Shown: piece after piece, positions 54,414 to 64,000 of the stretch
Layout: every line of letters begins with the position of its first letter
Numbering within the stretch: the first letter of the stretch is position 1
Assembly: GCA_038093515.1 (NCBI GenBank)
Contig: JBBPSI010000054.1
Span: 62,001-126,000 of the forward strand
Direction: 5' to 3'
DNA: 64,000 bases
From: Butyriboletus loyo
Lineage: Eukaryota > Basidiomycota > Agaricomycetes > Boletales > Boletaceae
Translations under genes and position numbers: made by a program
Notes under the pieces: model-generated
What the model was told of the DNA's origin: nothing
Seen by the model: the letters and a program-made list of their open reading frames with translations, nothing else
The model's database searches: none

Positions 54414-57400
54414 TCAAAGAAATGCCGCCGAGGACCAGTAATTGACCCATGCATGGGCGTCCACGTCCCCCACGGGTTGCATGTGCGCTACGGTCTTGCT
54501 GACGCGTTGTGCCTTTGCAGTACTAAAGTCGACCATAACGCCCGTCTCTCCTATTCCATGTGGCCCCTCGAGCTGAGCCCCAGTTTGGACCAGCTCCTCA
54601 TGTCTCGCCATCTCGCGGAAAAAATCGAGCAATTTGATTGCGGGCTAGCAACGAAACACGTCAACACAAACATGAACGATACATAATATGTTGTGGGAAA
54701 CACTCACGATATTCACGAGGTCCTCGGGTGTTGCGCTGTCTGCTTTCTTTTCAAGTAGGACAAACCAGTCTATGAACGGAACCATCGTCAAATGCTCGTT
54801 GGTTAGGGATCCTGATTTCTGCTTCAGAACAGCGTCTCGGATGGACGACATGATCGCGTCCCAGGGTGGACGCTGCGGGTTGACAATGTTGAGCGCTTGC
54901 GGCGCGTCATCTGCGAATGAAACGTCCAATACAGACGCTGCCACGTCCTCTGTACGCATCCAGGAAACCACCTACTCGTCATAATACTCTCAGCCCGGCA
55001 TCGATTTACGAACAAGTAGTATCACTTACTCCGTTGGAACTAGGCAAGGCTCCAAGAGCAACGCTTGACTTGACAATGATCGGTACCCAATCCGTCGTTG
55101 CCCACGATCCGTTGGGTCCGCCACCAGCGATCTGGCCAATGCGCAACGATATCACGCGGAGACCACTCTTGGCGATGATCTAGCGTAACGATGGATGTAG
55201 ACACATCTCCGTCGAGAAGATAATGCCTACGCACCCGTTCACATACATACTTGGACTCCCCATACCCGGATCCAACAGCCAGGGAAGGATCAAACTGGAC
55301 TTCTTCTGGGAATGCACCTCTTTTGCAGTCCCAGGATTGCGCAGAGCTGACGGACGACGTGAACACGAAACGAAGCGAATTACTATGATGCGAGTCTAGC
55401 GCAAGGTCCACTAAATTTCGAGTTGCTTTGACGTTGGGTTCGAACGAGGCAAGGGACAGGTTGAAATCAAGGCGCCATGCATTGTGGATGATCGTTGTTA
55501 TCGCACTACGGACCTAATCATGGTTTGTTGAGCATCGCGAGCACAAGAAAAATAAGGGATAAAGGTCTAGTACCTCCTCATATAGTGCGGGCGACAAGCC
55601 ACATTTGTCTTGAGAAGCGTCGGCCTCGACATAGACAAGTTTATCCGATTTCAAAAGATCGACCGAAAGTCCCCTGTCGACAAAAGCCGATTTCTGGCGC
55701 TCTACACTGGATGTAGACGATGGGCGGTTGAAGGCGTATACCCTGTCCACCGCTGGATTTTCAATGAGCTGCGCAAGGAGGAAAGATCCAAGTCCGCCCG
55801 TGGATCCAGTGAGTAATACGACTGCTCGTGCAGGGTATGTTCCGTTCCGAACTGTGCCGTTTGCGGGTCTGGGTAGCCCGGTAGAATACTTCTCAATCAT
55901 GGCGTTGATCGCCGCGATATGCTGCTGCTTTGGGTCCAGATTCTGTGATGCTCCACTGTCATCGACAAGGCTGGCAATACGTGCTGCAAGAAGTTCGATG
56001 GTCGGATTCTCAAATATGATATTGAGCGAGATGCGGGAAGCCACGTTGCGCGTTTTAGAGTCCAGTGACGTCCGCAAGGCATTGACGAGCCGGTTTCGCA
56101 AATACGTGACACTCAAGCTGTGACATGGGGTTAGGCTAAAGCACATCTCCCTATCTGAAAGGCTCACCTATCGAAACCCTGAGCAAATAGGTCAGTGCTT
56201 GGATCGATGCTGTGCCCACGGCTTATGGAGCTTGCGTGTTCCACCAACCAGCCTTCTAAAACTGCCGCAGTCCAAAGCGATGGCCCTGCGAATCCATTGG
56301 ACTGGGAAGGGGCTTCTACAGAATCATATCTTTTCGAAAGAGTAAACTCAGTATACCGTTAATGGTACGTAGAGGCAAGAACACATACATGGCATCAATC
56401 TCGGCATCGTAGAGCTTGATGGTCACCTTCTTCCGGACAGTTCCCTTGGCGGTCCTCAACATCGGTTTCTCGGGAGTTGTGATCAAGATCATGTGCTTGA
56501 ATATCCTACTGAATGCTGGTACAGTCTTGTTTGCTTCGTCAACGAGCGGCCTTGGATATCTTGATCAGTACATCCGACGATCTTCGTCCCACAACAGACT
56601 TCCCGAAACGTACCAGATCTTGTTTCTAAACTCGGCGACGGTATCGTTGTCTCGAATATCGACGGCATGCTCAGGCCATGGTTCGACTATAATTCCGACC
56701 TGGTTTCGCTCTCGTCCAAACATTATTGCGCCCTGAATTAGGGGGCTTGAACCGATGATGCCTTCCATAGGAGCAGGCACAGTTTTCTCTCCAGAAGCGA
56801 GAATGATGACATCGTCCACTCTGCCGACGCTATTACACAGTTTAGTATTCCCGTCAATGATCATGCAAGAAACTCACATCTTCCACAGGTTCTTCGTAGG
56901 GTGCTTCATGAACAAGTCAGATGTTGCATACCACTTCATATCAGGAAGGTTCTCGACAGCCAGTGGATAGTTCTCAGTGGCCTAGATCAACCATGTAAAG
57001 ACGAAGTGAAGAATGGTGAGAAAACGTACTGATATTTGGCATTCATAGGTGTCATCTCCATAGGGAACCCATCTAAGCTTGACATTATCTGCAAAAAGCA
57101 TCCAATTCCAGTCACCGTCTTTGAGGTCCGCTTTCATCCGAATGTGTGTGGGAGCACCAAACTCTGTGCCTCCATAACATGTAGTTACCACTACACCAGC
57201 GGCACATAGATTATCCCCAATCTTTTCTGCCAAGGAGCCTCCGGAATATATCTAGAGTGGGTGTCACCATGCTCAGGTCTAATAAACGAGGATGGCACTC
57301 ACAACGAACTCCAACTTCTTAAGCTCCTCCACGTTCTCCTGGGAGGCAGCCAACTGTTCCAAAAACGTCGGGACCGCCAGCAATCCCTTGCATCCAGTCC

Positions 57401-58372
57401 ACCGGATGCAATCGAGTACATTGTCAGTTGTTGGTATGACAGGGGCTGCATGGGGATCGGTCACCGCGCGCGGTGGATATACAACGGCAGCCACGAGATA
57501 ACCAACTGAGCAATATAGTTGAATCCCCATACCGAAAATGTGGAAAGCAGGAAATGACATGACACCAATTCGACTGGAAACAGATAGATTCTTGAAGGAT
57601 CGCAACATACCTAGATATCCACAGAGTATCAATAACAACGAAACAGTCAGAACAAACGATGACTGACGGTTTCCTATAAAGCATATCTGAAATTTGTGAC
57701 TGTGCGGAATTGGCCTAGGGAATCCCGTGCTACCTGAGGAGTGAAAATATATCACAGGGCTATCCAAGTCGGGGCGTGACGCAGGCGCGGGATATGGCAC
57801 AAAAGGGTCTGCTTCGACTTCGCTCCCAAGTTTCGGGAAAGCATATGACAGTGTCGGCAATTCATCGACTACCAATTCGTGACCTGCAATCTCCTCGCGA
57901 ATCTCCTCGATTAAGCCATTGTGTGCATGGCGCAATGTCATGATATGCGAACAGTTCGTCTTCTTCATCATATCAGCAACGGCAGCAGCAGAGTTTCGGT
58001 ACGACACCATGAACGGCTGATATGTGGCTTGGATGAGAAACCCTTTGGTTCAAGTCACGCTGACACACTCACCACTAAACCTGAAATGATCATCCCAGCA
58101 ACAACGGCATGGGAGAGGATGGTGTCGCAGTTAGCGATAAGCATGACAACTTGTCCTTCATCGCCGTCGCGTCTGGGACGGAGTGTGTGTGCGATCCTAT
58201 GCGCGGCGCGACCAAATTCGAGGAAGGTGATCTCGGTGACATGATGGTCTGATGCCTTGTCGTCGGCATACACGAACATGGGTAACGTCGGGTTGTTCTG
58301 CATATGGAAGTTGACCAGTTCACTGAAAAGCAGAGAGCAGTCCAGCGGGGGAAGCACTGGGACAGACGACAT
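54414..58372 (-). CDS. NRPS-like adenylate-forming reductase (A-T-R), complete
   Basis: Activates a carboxylic acid with ATP, loads it on a carrier thiol and reduces it to aldehyde or alcohol. ATG at 58370-58372 (MSSVPVLPPLDCSLLFSELV). Adenylation core: YFHSSGSTGFPRPIPHSHK (A3), AFHIFGMGIQLYC, CYGGTEFGAPT (A5), YATSDLFMKHP, VGRVDDVIILASGEK (A7/A8), KTVPAFSRIFKHMILI, TPEKPMLRTAKGTVRKKV (A10 Lys). Carrier: LFAQGFD-S-LSVTYLRNRL, with intron 56118-56167 splitting the Ser codon (AG/C). Reductase: LLTGSTGGLGSFLLAQL (Rossmann), HNAWRLDFN, FVFTSSVSSAQSW, YGESKYVCERI (Tyr-x3-Lys), RIGQIAGGGPNGSW. Ends NYWSSAAFL, stop 54414-54416. Many short introns; no break seen. No condensation domain, so it works on single acids. 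The acid cannot be inferred. A truncated paralog lies at 33.75-35.94 kb. Confidence 0.88.
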
Positions 58373-59539
58373 GACTGTGATATGATCCCGATGAAGCTAT
58401 GGTGCGGTTGCGATGATGGTAGCCATCCTGCACGAGCTTTTATGTTGGTTGTTGATACATATCTAATAGACTTACAGTCACAGCTGTGCACCTGTCGGTG
58501 CCCACTTACTCTCCATCAATTACCAACGTTTCGATCCGTCCTGTCGTCGTAGCGAGACAGTAGCTAGCCGATGTCAAAAATTCACACCCAGTTCATCAGG
58601 TGACAAGCGCGTCTATGAGGGCAAGCCATTGATAGATGGTCTGGTAAAATCCACAATTCTACCATTCCCCAGGAGGTCGTCCTACATGTTAGAGAAAAGA
58701 CGAAGATACTAAATACTCTTGTCCTTTGCGCAGCCGTTAAACGGTCATCGTGACAGCGGGCGTACTAAAAATTTTGCAGTTGACGTAGCATAGCGTTGCG
58801 ACAGATTTGCCCGCAGATTTAGCGGATGCCACAGTTGGTGCTCTCAGATTTTGATTGACCGGCTGATTCAGGAGCTGTGCTGGGGCTTTGGAGTGTCAGA
58901 CGACACCGCCATACACATCGAGACGTGGGCGCAGGGTGGCCCCAGCGACAAACGCACGAAGAAATCGTCATCGCTCGCTCGTTTGTGATGGCGAGTGACG
59001 AGAGGAGATACATATCCATTAGACGACGGCATGTACATATCTCGAACGAAACGTGATGGGGCGCGGGCGTCAACTAACGAATAGTGTTCGTCCCTTTGCT
59101 TTCGTTACGACGGTGAGAGCCCGAGAGCACTTCAACTGACCTTGGGTGTGAGCAAGGTTTCTATAGGAATCCAAGATAGGCCAGCCAGTTTGGGTGCATT
59201 GCCCAGCAGGGGCAATCACACAAGTACATTGGTATGGAAAGCTGGACAACTGCCATCACCAAAATTGCATAAATCATCTATATGAATATATATGAATATT
59301 ACAGCTGTCAACTGTGTAGACAGTAGCCCAAAGGACCCATGTATATAGTATAATTTGGAAAAGGACTTTTGTCACTCAACACCATACCCAGACAATATGA
59401 CATGATAAAGTGTGGTTGTTCCAATGGTGTACTGTTGACATGCCTTTGCTTGATCACTTACATCACTAAATATATCACACAATATTGTAGAGAGCAACAC
59501 ATCATAATGGCATTATGAGCTAGTACATGACAACAAACA
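58373..59539. other. Intergenic; promoter side of NRPS-like gene, then AT-rich repeat border
   Basis: 58373-58700 should contain the promoter of the - strand reductase. No gene recognised. From about 59.2 kb base composition turns AT-rich (TATATGAATATATATGAATA) as the transposon zone starts. Confidence 0.45.
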
Positions 59540-59696
59540 CTTTTGGAATTGGTAAAGTCCAAGCAGGTGCACTGAGGACAACAAAGGATGCAAGGGTAAA
59601 CCTATCAGTGGAAAGACTCACTAATAATATGAGAGAGAGTATCACAAACAGGGGTACTTGAAGAGTATAAGGAGCAAGGCTCAACTTAGAGATATC
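59540..59696 (-). repeat. Repeat B, left arm (inverted relative to 60943-61084)
   Basis: Read on the - strand: GATATCTCTAAGTTGAGCCT, TGCTCCTTATACTCTTCAAG, GTGAGTCTTTCCACTGATAG, GTTTACCCTTGCATCC, then CCTGCTTGGACT..CAATTCC. The same series occurs on + at 60943-61075. The two arms bracket the LTR pair, so B could be the terminal inverted repeat of an older element into which LTRs inserted. Confidence 0.7.
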
Positions 59697-59701
59697 ATAG
59701 T

Positions 59702-60221
59702 TGTTGCGAGGCAACGCGCAGTCAAATGCTAGCACGTAGTACCCTTTCACACGAGGTCCCACTACAGTTGCAGGTCTACACAAAGACCTGGCAAGATGGA
59801 ATCAAGGAGCTTCAACTTAATCCTCAACTGTTGCCAGCGAATAGACAAGTGGTTAAAACTAGGGAATCCTAGTCTAACCACGAGCCCTTTTATATTGTAC
59901 AAGGACATGCACAGACCATGCTGTGCGTGTGAGGATTTACTATACATGGATAGACTAAAGAAGAGAAGCGCAACGGTGATTAACCACACGAGGCGCGGGG
60001 ATCAAAAAGAAGAGAAGTAAACGGAGATTAAATACATGTGTCGTGACGTCATAGAGTCTAGGCCTGGTCTAGGCCATGACATCATATGCTTAGTCAGCAG
60101 GGGATCACATGTAAGTTCCCACGATCACGTGCGCTATGTCACGTGACCTTTGAAAGTAAAAACGACTAAGTCCGAATTGAAAGTGTACGAAGTGTACGAA
60201 TAAAATGTTATGATTATAACA
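59702..60221 (-). mobile_element. Solo LTR (520 bp) with ATAGT target duplication
   Basis: On the - strand it starts TGTTATAATCAT and ends GCCTCGCAACA. ATAGT flanks it exactly on both sides (59697-59701 and 60222-60226). It shares with the 16993-17494 solo LTR the order ACATGTATTTAATCTCC, CTAGGATTCCCTAG, CTGGCAACAGTTGAGGATTA and CTTTGTGTAG. No internal region. Confidence 0.88.
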
Positions 60222-60226
60222 ATAGT

Positions 60227-60640
60227 TGTTATAATCATATACTTTATAACAGACTTTTACTCTTTGGACTTCACCATATTTCTTTCAAAGGTCATGTGAC
60301 CTAGTGCATGTGATTGTGGGATTATACATGTGACCATAGGCTGACTAAGCATATGACATCATGGTCCAGACTGGCCCAGACTCTATGATGTCATGCCTCA
60401 TGTATTTAATCTCCATTTGGCTTCTCTTCTTTCTGATCGCCGTTGCTTCTATTTAATCTCCACTGACCCTGTACTTCTACTTGTATGTACTTGTATAGTA
60501 ATTAGTCGCATGCACTGCTTGGTCTGTGCACAGTTCCCTGTAATATATAAGGCTTGTGGTTTGGGCTAGGATTCCCTAGCTTTAATTACTTGTCTATTTG
60601 CTGGCAACAGTTGAGGATTAAGGTTCTAAGCTCTTTCTTG
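60227..60640 (+). mobile_element. 3'-truncated LTR of the same family, head-to-head with the previous one
   Basis: Starts TGTTATAATCATATACTT immediately after ATAGT. It aligns with the other LTRs through GCTGGCAACAGTTGAGGATTAAGG and GCTCTTTCTTG. The following LTR end (CTTTGTGTAG.. to AACA) is absent, so it is broken at about 60.64 kb. The junction GATTATAACAA-TAG-TTGTTATAATC makes a perfect 25-bp palindrome at 60212-60236. 60641-60942 is AT-rich sequence without assignment. Confidence 0.75.
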
Positions 60641-60942
60641 TTGAAACAGTAGTGTTCTATTTCTGTATTTCACTTACAGCCACTACATTTCTAGACTGGT
60701 CTATATGACATCATTGTCTAGATCTGGTCACACTTGTTACATTACAAATAGCTCTTTTATGCTATTGGATGATATGCTTAGTCTTATCTCTTATCTCTGT
60801 CATATTGTCATGTATTTCATACTATACCTTATATAGGTACTATACAGAACACAAGTACAAACACTCATGTACTGTATATAAGACAGCCCTTATGGCTTGT
60901 TGCTTTTCTCTAGATCTTTCAGTTCTATCATCACTACTGCGA

Positions 60943-61084
60943 TATCTCTAAGTTGAGCCTTGCTCCTTATACTCTTTCAAGTACTCTGTTTGCGATACTC
61001 TCACTCTTGTAGTGAGTCTTTCCACTGATAGGTTTACCCTTGCATCCTTGGTGTGCCTGCTCAGACTATAGCAATTCCGAAATT
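60943..61084 (+). repeat. Repeat B, right arm
   Basis: Direct reading of repeat B (ATCTCTAAGTTGAGCCTTGC onwards). It is cut on its right by the 3' LTR of the Gypsy element starting at 61085. The left arm continues for some bases with similar sequence beyond the equivalent point (CAATTCC-AAA), so the Gypsy element inserted inside B. Confidence 0.7.
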
Positions 61085-61509
61085 TGTTATGCTGGGCGCT
61101 AACAATCAGAACAGCGAGGAGGCACTCTGGAGTGGCCTCGAGACTCAGAGACGATTCTGGGCGAAGTCTCAGACTATGTCTTAGTGCGCACACTAAGAGT
61201 CTGGAAGTGAACTAATTGCTAGCAGATTGCTGCGTAGAACTAGATAATGTACATGGTGTAAAGACTGAGTCTTTATACTACTGGGGTCTGCGCACAGACC
61301 ATGTCCCTAATCGAGTCGCAAGAAGGGAAATACAAACGAGGAAGTAATACTCTAGAATGTTCTGGAGTATGGAAGAAAGTGCGTCTGTGCACGGGAAGTG
61401 TTGACTAAGCTAGAACGGTTGGTACCATTCAAAGGGAACTAGCTGTAAGCTAGGCAAATGAAGTAGTCCAAGTGGTAGTGGATGGAAAAAGTATACCACT
61501 ACCGTAACA
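61085..61509 (-). mobile_element. 3' LTR of the Gypsy element (425 bp)
   Basis: On the - strand begins TGTTACGGTAGTGGTATAC and ends GCGCCCAGCATAACA (TG..CA, TGTTA/TAACA). Directly before it on that strand is a purine tract GGGAAGGGGGTAA (61510-61522), the expected polypurine primer for plus-strand synthesis. AGTATAAAGACT inside may be the promoter TATA. The 5-bp flank is AAATT (61080-61084); its partner is outside the window. The family differs from the 16993/59702 LTRs. Confidence 0.85.
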
Positions 61510-61560
61510 TTACCCCCTTCCCATGGTGGAGACTCCGACTCCACTACTTGAAAACTCCCC

Positions 61561-62822
61561 TCATTGAGATGCTCCCTCGTTGAAGTCATTGTTGTAAGCG
61601 TCATCGCCATCGAAGTCCGCCCAGACGTCGTCCTGGAAAGTGCAGTTGGCGATGATGTGGCCAACGGCGCCACATAAGCCGCAGACACGCTCTGGACAAA
61701 ACTCTTGTATATGACCAGGGGCGACCTGATGACAGAAGGGGCAGGTATAGTTAGGGCACTTCCTGCGGAAGTGACTGACGGTCCCCACTCAAAGCAGAGC
61801 TGTGGGCGGACGAGGCGAGGTCAAGCAGGGCCTGGGCTGGGATCAGGGGATCGGTTGTTGATGATGATAGGGGAATTACGAGTGCCCCGACCAGGGAGGT
61901 AGGGAGGCAGGGGTCCATATGAAGAGTCATTAGAACCGCCAGCTGCGGCGGCGGGGGTGGTGGCGCGAGGGATGAGCTGAATGGAGGGGGTTCCTCGTTG
62001 AGTGGATGGTTGGGGGGTGACGGAGCGGACAGCTCGGTTGGCAATTCTTCATCCTGCAGCAGTAAGGGTGACTGACCCAGGGATGGCTCTGACCTGGAGT
62101 AACGCCTGGCGATGTTGGTGACGCACTGTACGAGGCGGTAGGGGGGAGTGTCAACAAGCAACCTGGGGCTCGTCGACGTCGGTCCGAAAGGACTCCAGAG
62201 ACTCTCCTGTCATCTCGCGAGACGAGTCTGCTACCAACGTGGTTGCGGGAGACTCCCAGGTGGATGGCACTGGTACAGGTAGTGGCGAAGGAGATCTTGC
62301 CGGGGGAGGATGAGGCACTGGATTGGGGCCGTGAGCCATGGGGCGAAGATAGCTGATGCGGTCGGCGGAGTGAAGATAAAACTGCCGCTCCCTAGGAGCA
62401 AGCACGATGAGGATGGGACAGAGGACTGGAGCCAGAATACCTGGCAGGAGTTGATCGACCACGTAACCGAAGCCTTCGGCATGGAGGATGTTGAGGGTGT
62501 AGCCCCTAGCCTCCATCAAGGAGGACTCAAGGGCGGCGGCGTAGACAGGTGGCTGATTGTCTGGGCATAGGTGGGTATGGACGGTTCTGGCGAGGGTGTA
62601 GGAACGATAGAGGGAAGCGAGTGTGCGAAGGACATAGTTCCCGGTGAAGTCCATGCGCTGTTCGAGCGCATACGTGGTGACTGGGTTTTCTAAAATGGCG
62701 GCGTACAGGACACGGCGGGAAGATACTGAGAGGCGAGATGAGCGGACCGGAGGCTGAGGTGGGAGGGGAAGATTTTCGTTGTTGTTAGCAGCAGCATTAT
62801 TCTCAGTGGGAGGGATGGCCAT
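61561..62822 (-). CDS. Third ORF of the Gypsy element: downstream zinc-knuckle protein, now in two frames
   Basis: Starts ATG at 62820-62822, 45 bp after the pol stop. The 223-aa first part (MAIPPTENNAAANNNENLPL) has a helical core (RVLYAAILENPVTTYALEQR, YVVDQLLPGILAPVLCPILI) and a Pro-rich end, stopping at 62151. In another frame, about 61.56-61.79 kb encodes HFRRKCPNYTCPFCHQVAPG, then CGLCGAVGHIIANC. These are one C-x2-C-x6-H-x4-C and one canonical C-x2-C-x4-H-x4-C knuckle, followed by an acidic tail to the stop at 61561. Pro-rich sequence links the two, so an intron or a frameshift lies between. Gag-like nucleic-acid binding is inferred; extra ORFs 3' of pol are unusual for Gypsy elements. 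Confidence 0.65.
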
Positions 62823-62867
62823 CTTGGTTGTTTACTGTGAAGATGGGGAGGGAAAATCCTTGGGGTG

Positions 62868-64000
62868 TCACAGTTTATAAGCCTTAAGCAGGGCCTGCAC
62901 ATGGACCAGGTTCCCATTCGGCTCCCAAGTGTTTTCTGCTGTGGAATATCCTTTCCAGGATACCAGGAATTGGCGGCGTCCCTTCGATCCGCGATGGGAC
63001 AAGATCCGATCGATCTCGTACTCTTCATCTCTGTCTATTTCTTCCGGCAGAGGGTTTGTGAAATTAGGACCGTGCTCCACATTCTCATGATAAGGGGTGA
63101 GAAGTGACGCATGGAAGACGTCATGGATCTTCCAGGTCGGCAGCAGTCGGAGCCTATATGCCACAGGGGAGACAACCTGTGCGATCTCAAACGGTCCTTC
63201 CCGTCTTGGGGTGAGTTTCTTTGATGGGTACCTGAGCCTCAGGTTGCGCCCTTCTAACCAAACCTTATCACCTGTCTTCCATGGACGGAACTTGGACGAG
63301 ATCCATTCCTTCATCAATCGCTGCGCCTTCTTGTGGGCTTCTAGAGCTTCCGTTTGGGCTCCCATGAGTTCCGAGAGTCTGGACTCAAGGGCGGGGAGGA
63401 AGGTCTTTCCGATTGGAGGATATGATCTTGGCTCATAGCCGACCATCAGGGAGAAGGGTGTCACATTGGTTGACAAGTGGGTCATGGAATTGTGGGAAAA
63501 CTCAGCCATAGGGAGTAGTTCAGCCCATTGTTCGGGGTGGCCATCACAGAAGAGTCGGAGGTACGTCTCCAATTCTTGGTTGACCCGTTCTGTTTCACTG
63601 TCAGTCTGGGGGTGGTACGCAGAGGAGAGGGCAAGATCGTAGTCGAGGAGCCTCACGAGTTCTCTAGCGAAGGCGGATGCGAATTGGGGACCTCTGTCTG
63701 AGATGCATCGGGAGTGTAGGCCGAAGCGAAGGAAGACGGTTTTGAAAAATAGTTTGGTGACTCCTGCTGCGTCGATGTCTTTGTTACAAGGGGAATAAAT
63801 TACCCCCTTCGTAAGCCCATGGTCTACCATGACCATGACAGAATCATAACCCAAAGAGGGAGGAAGCCTGGTGATGAGATCAACCAAGACCTGTTCAAAA
63901 GGACGGGAGGCCACGCTGACCAAAGGAGTGAGAGGGGGAATGGTGGGATGGGTATTAACCTTATGCGCCTGACAGATGGTGCACCCAGAAATGAAACGGT
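62868..64000 (-). CDS. Gypsy pol C-terminus: integrase core plus chromodomain (5' part outside window)
   Basis: Inserts the element's cDNA into the genome. A zinc-motif tail (GCTICQAHKVN) lies at the window edge. The D,D,E core follows: FEQVLVDLITRLPPS, CISDRGPQFASAFA, and AYHPQTDSETERVNQELE. A GPY/F-type module comes next (KLTPRREGPFEIAQVVSPVA, YRLRLLPTWKIHDVFHASLL), then a chromodomain (EYEIDRILSHRGSKGRRQFL, VSWKGYSTAENTWEPNGNL). Chromodomains direct chromovirus insertion to marked chromatin. Stop TGA at 62868-62870. The frame has no interruption over the visible 1.1 kb, so the copy may be young. Confidence 0.93.
   Translation of the reverse strand, partial: RFISGCTICQAHKVNTHPTIPPLTPLVSVASRPFEQVLVDLITRLPPSLGYDSVMVMVDHGLTKGVIYSPCNKDIDAAGVTKLFFKTVFLRFGLHSRCISDRGPQFASAFARELVRLLDYDLALSSAYHPQTDSETERVNQELETYLRLFCDGHPEQWAELLPMAEFSHNSMTHLSTNVTPFSLMVGYEPRSYPPIGKTFLPALESRLSELMGAQTEALEAHKKAQRLMKEWISSKFRPWKTGDKVWLEGRNLRLRYPSKKLTPRREGPFEIAQVVSPVAYRLRLLPTWKIHDVFHASLLTPYHENVEHGPNFTNPLPEEIDRDEEYEIDRILSHRGSKGRRQFLVSWKGYSTAENTWEPNGNLVHVQALLKAYKL

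Larger units (their letters stand above)
61085..64000 (-). mobile_element. Ty3/Gypsy chromodomain LTR retrotransposon, 3' part (runs off right edge)
   Basis: Order on the - strand: integrase with C-terminal chromodomain (>64000-62868), a third ORF with zinc knuckles (62822-61561), polypurine tract, 3' LTR (61509-61085). Gag, protease, reverse transcriptase and the 5' LTR would lie beyond the window. The pol frame is open throughout what is visible. Confidence 0.9.

Noticed and set aside
60227..60751. Right-hand LTR as a complete solo LTR ending at about 60746 with AATAG flanks
   Set aside because: AATAG at 60747-60751 resembles a duplication, but sequence after about 60640 no longer matches the other LTRs, and ATAGT is the flank that fits the LTR start. 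I treat it as truncated.

Overview
The window is nuclear DNA of a filamentous basidiomycete, almost certainly an agaricomycete. Genes carry many short introns (about 50-60 bp, GT..AG), intergenic spaces are short, and several families are typical of agaricomycetes: multi-exon NRPS-like adenylate-forming reductases, basidiomycete-type HET proteins, a WD40 family with a proline/serine-rich tail, and a chromodomain Gypsy (Ty3) element. A placement near Boletales is a guess from the HET and WD40 family flavour.

Layout. 0.1-9 kb: triosephosphate isomerase, then a very large BEACH/WD40 protein. 9-11.9 kb: a gene-free patch built from local duplication. It holds two diverged copies of one block, a deleted chimeric fragment of the neighbouring BEACH gene, and two copies of a roughly 90-bp palindromic mini-element (third copy at 48.5 kb). 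11.9-16.2 kb: an AGC-type protein kinase and a UbiA-type prenyltransferase. 16.2-20.5 kb: an AT-rich repeat zone with a solo LTR bounded by a perfect 5-bp target duplication and a 299-bp higher-order tandem repeat. 20.5-29.7 kb: a Ser/Pro-rich protein, an F-box/WD40 protein, and a chromodomain/AT-hook/coiled-coil protein, all on +. 31-33 kb: mitochondrial dihydrolipoamide dehydrogenase (-). 33.7-35.9 kb: an NRPS-like reductase that has lost most of its adenylation domain. 36.9-38.7 kb: the WD40-tail protein. 39.8-41.3 kb: a HET-domain pseudogene with two Trp-to-stop changes. 42-48 kb: a KNH/Kre9-type GPI-anchored wall protein and a large F-box-like protein. 49-54.4 kb: a decayed short-chain dehydrogenase, a tandem duplication and little else. 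54.4-58.4 kb: a complete NRPS-like reductase (-). 59.5-64 kb: nested LTR elements, ending in a chromodomain Gypsy element running off the right edge.

Housekeeping genes (TPI, DLD, BEACH protein, kinase) alternate with fast-changing accessory genes and relics. The most informative points are the two NRPS-like paralogs, which share an intron inside the phosphopantetheine-serine codon; the broken HET gene; the nested head-to-head LTRs sharing one ATAGT target; and the third, zinc-knuckle ORF downstream of pol in the Gypsy element. I see no convincing tRNA, rRNA or CRISPR array. Splice sites were read by eye, so exon edges are approximate unless a position is given.
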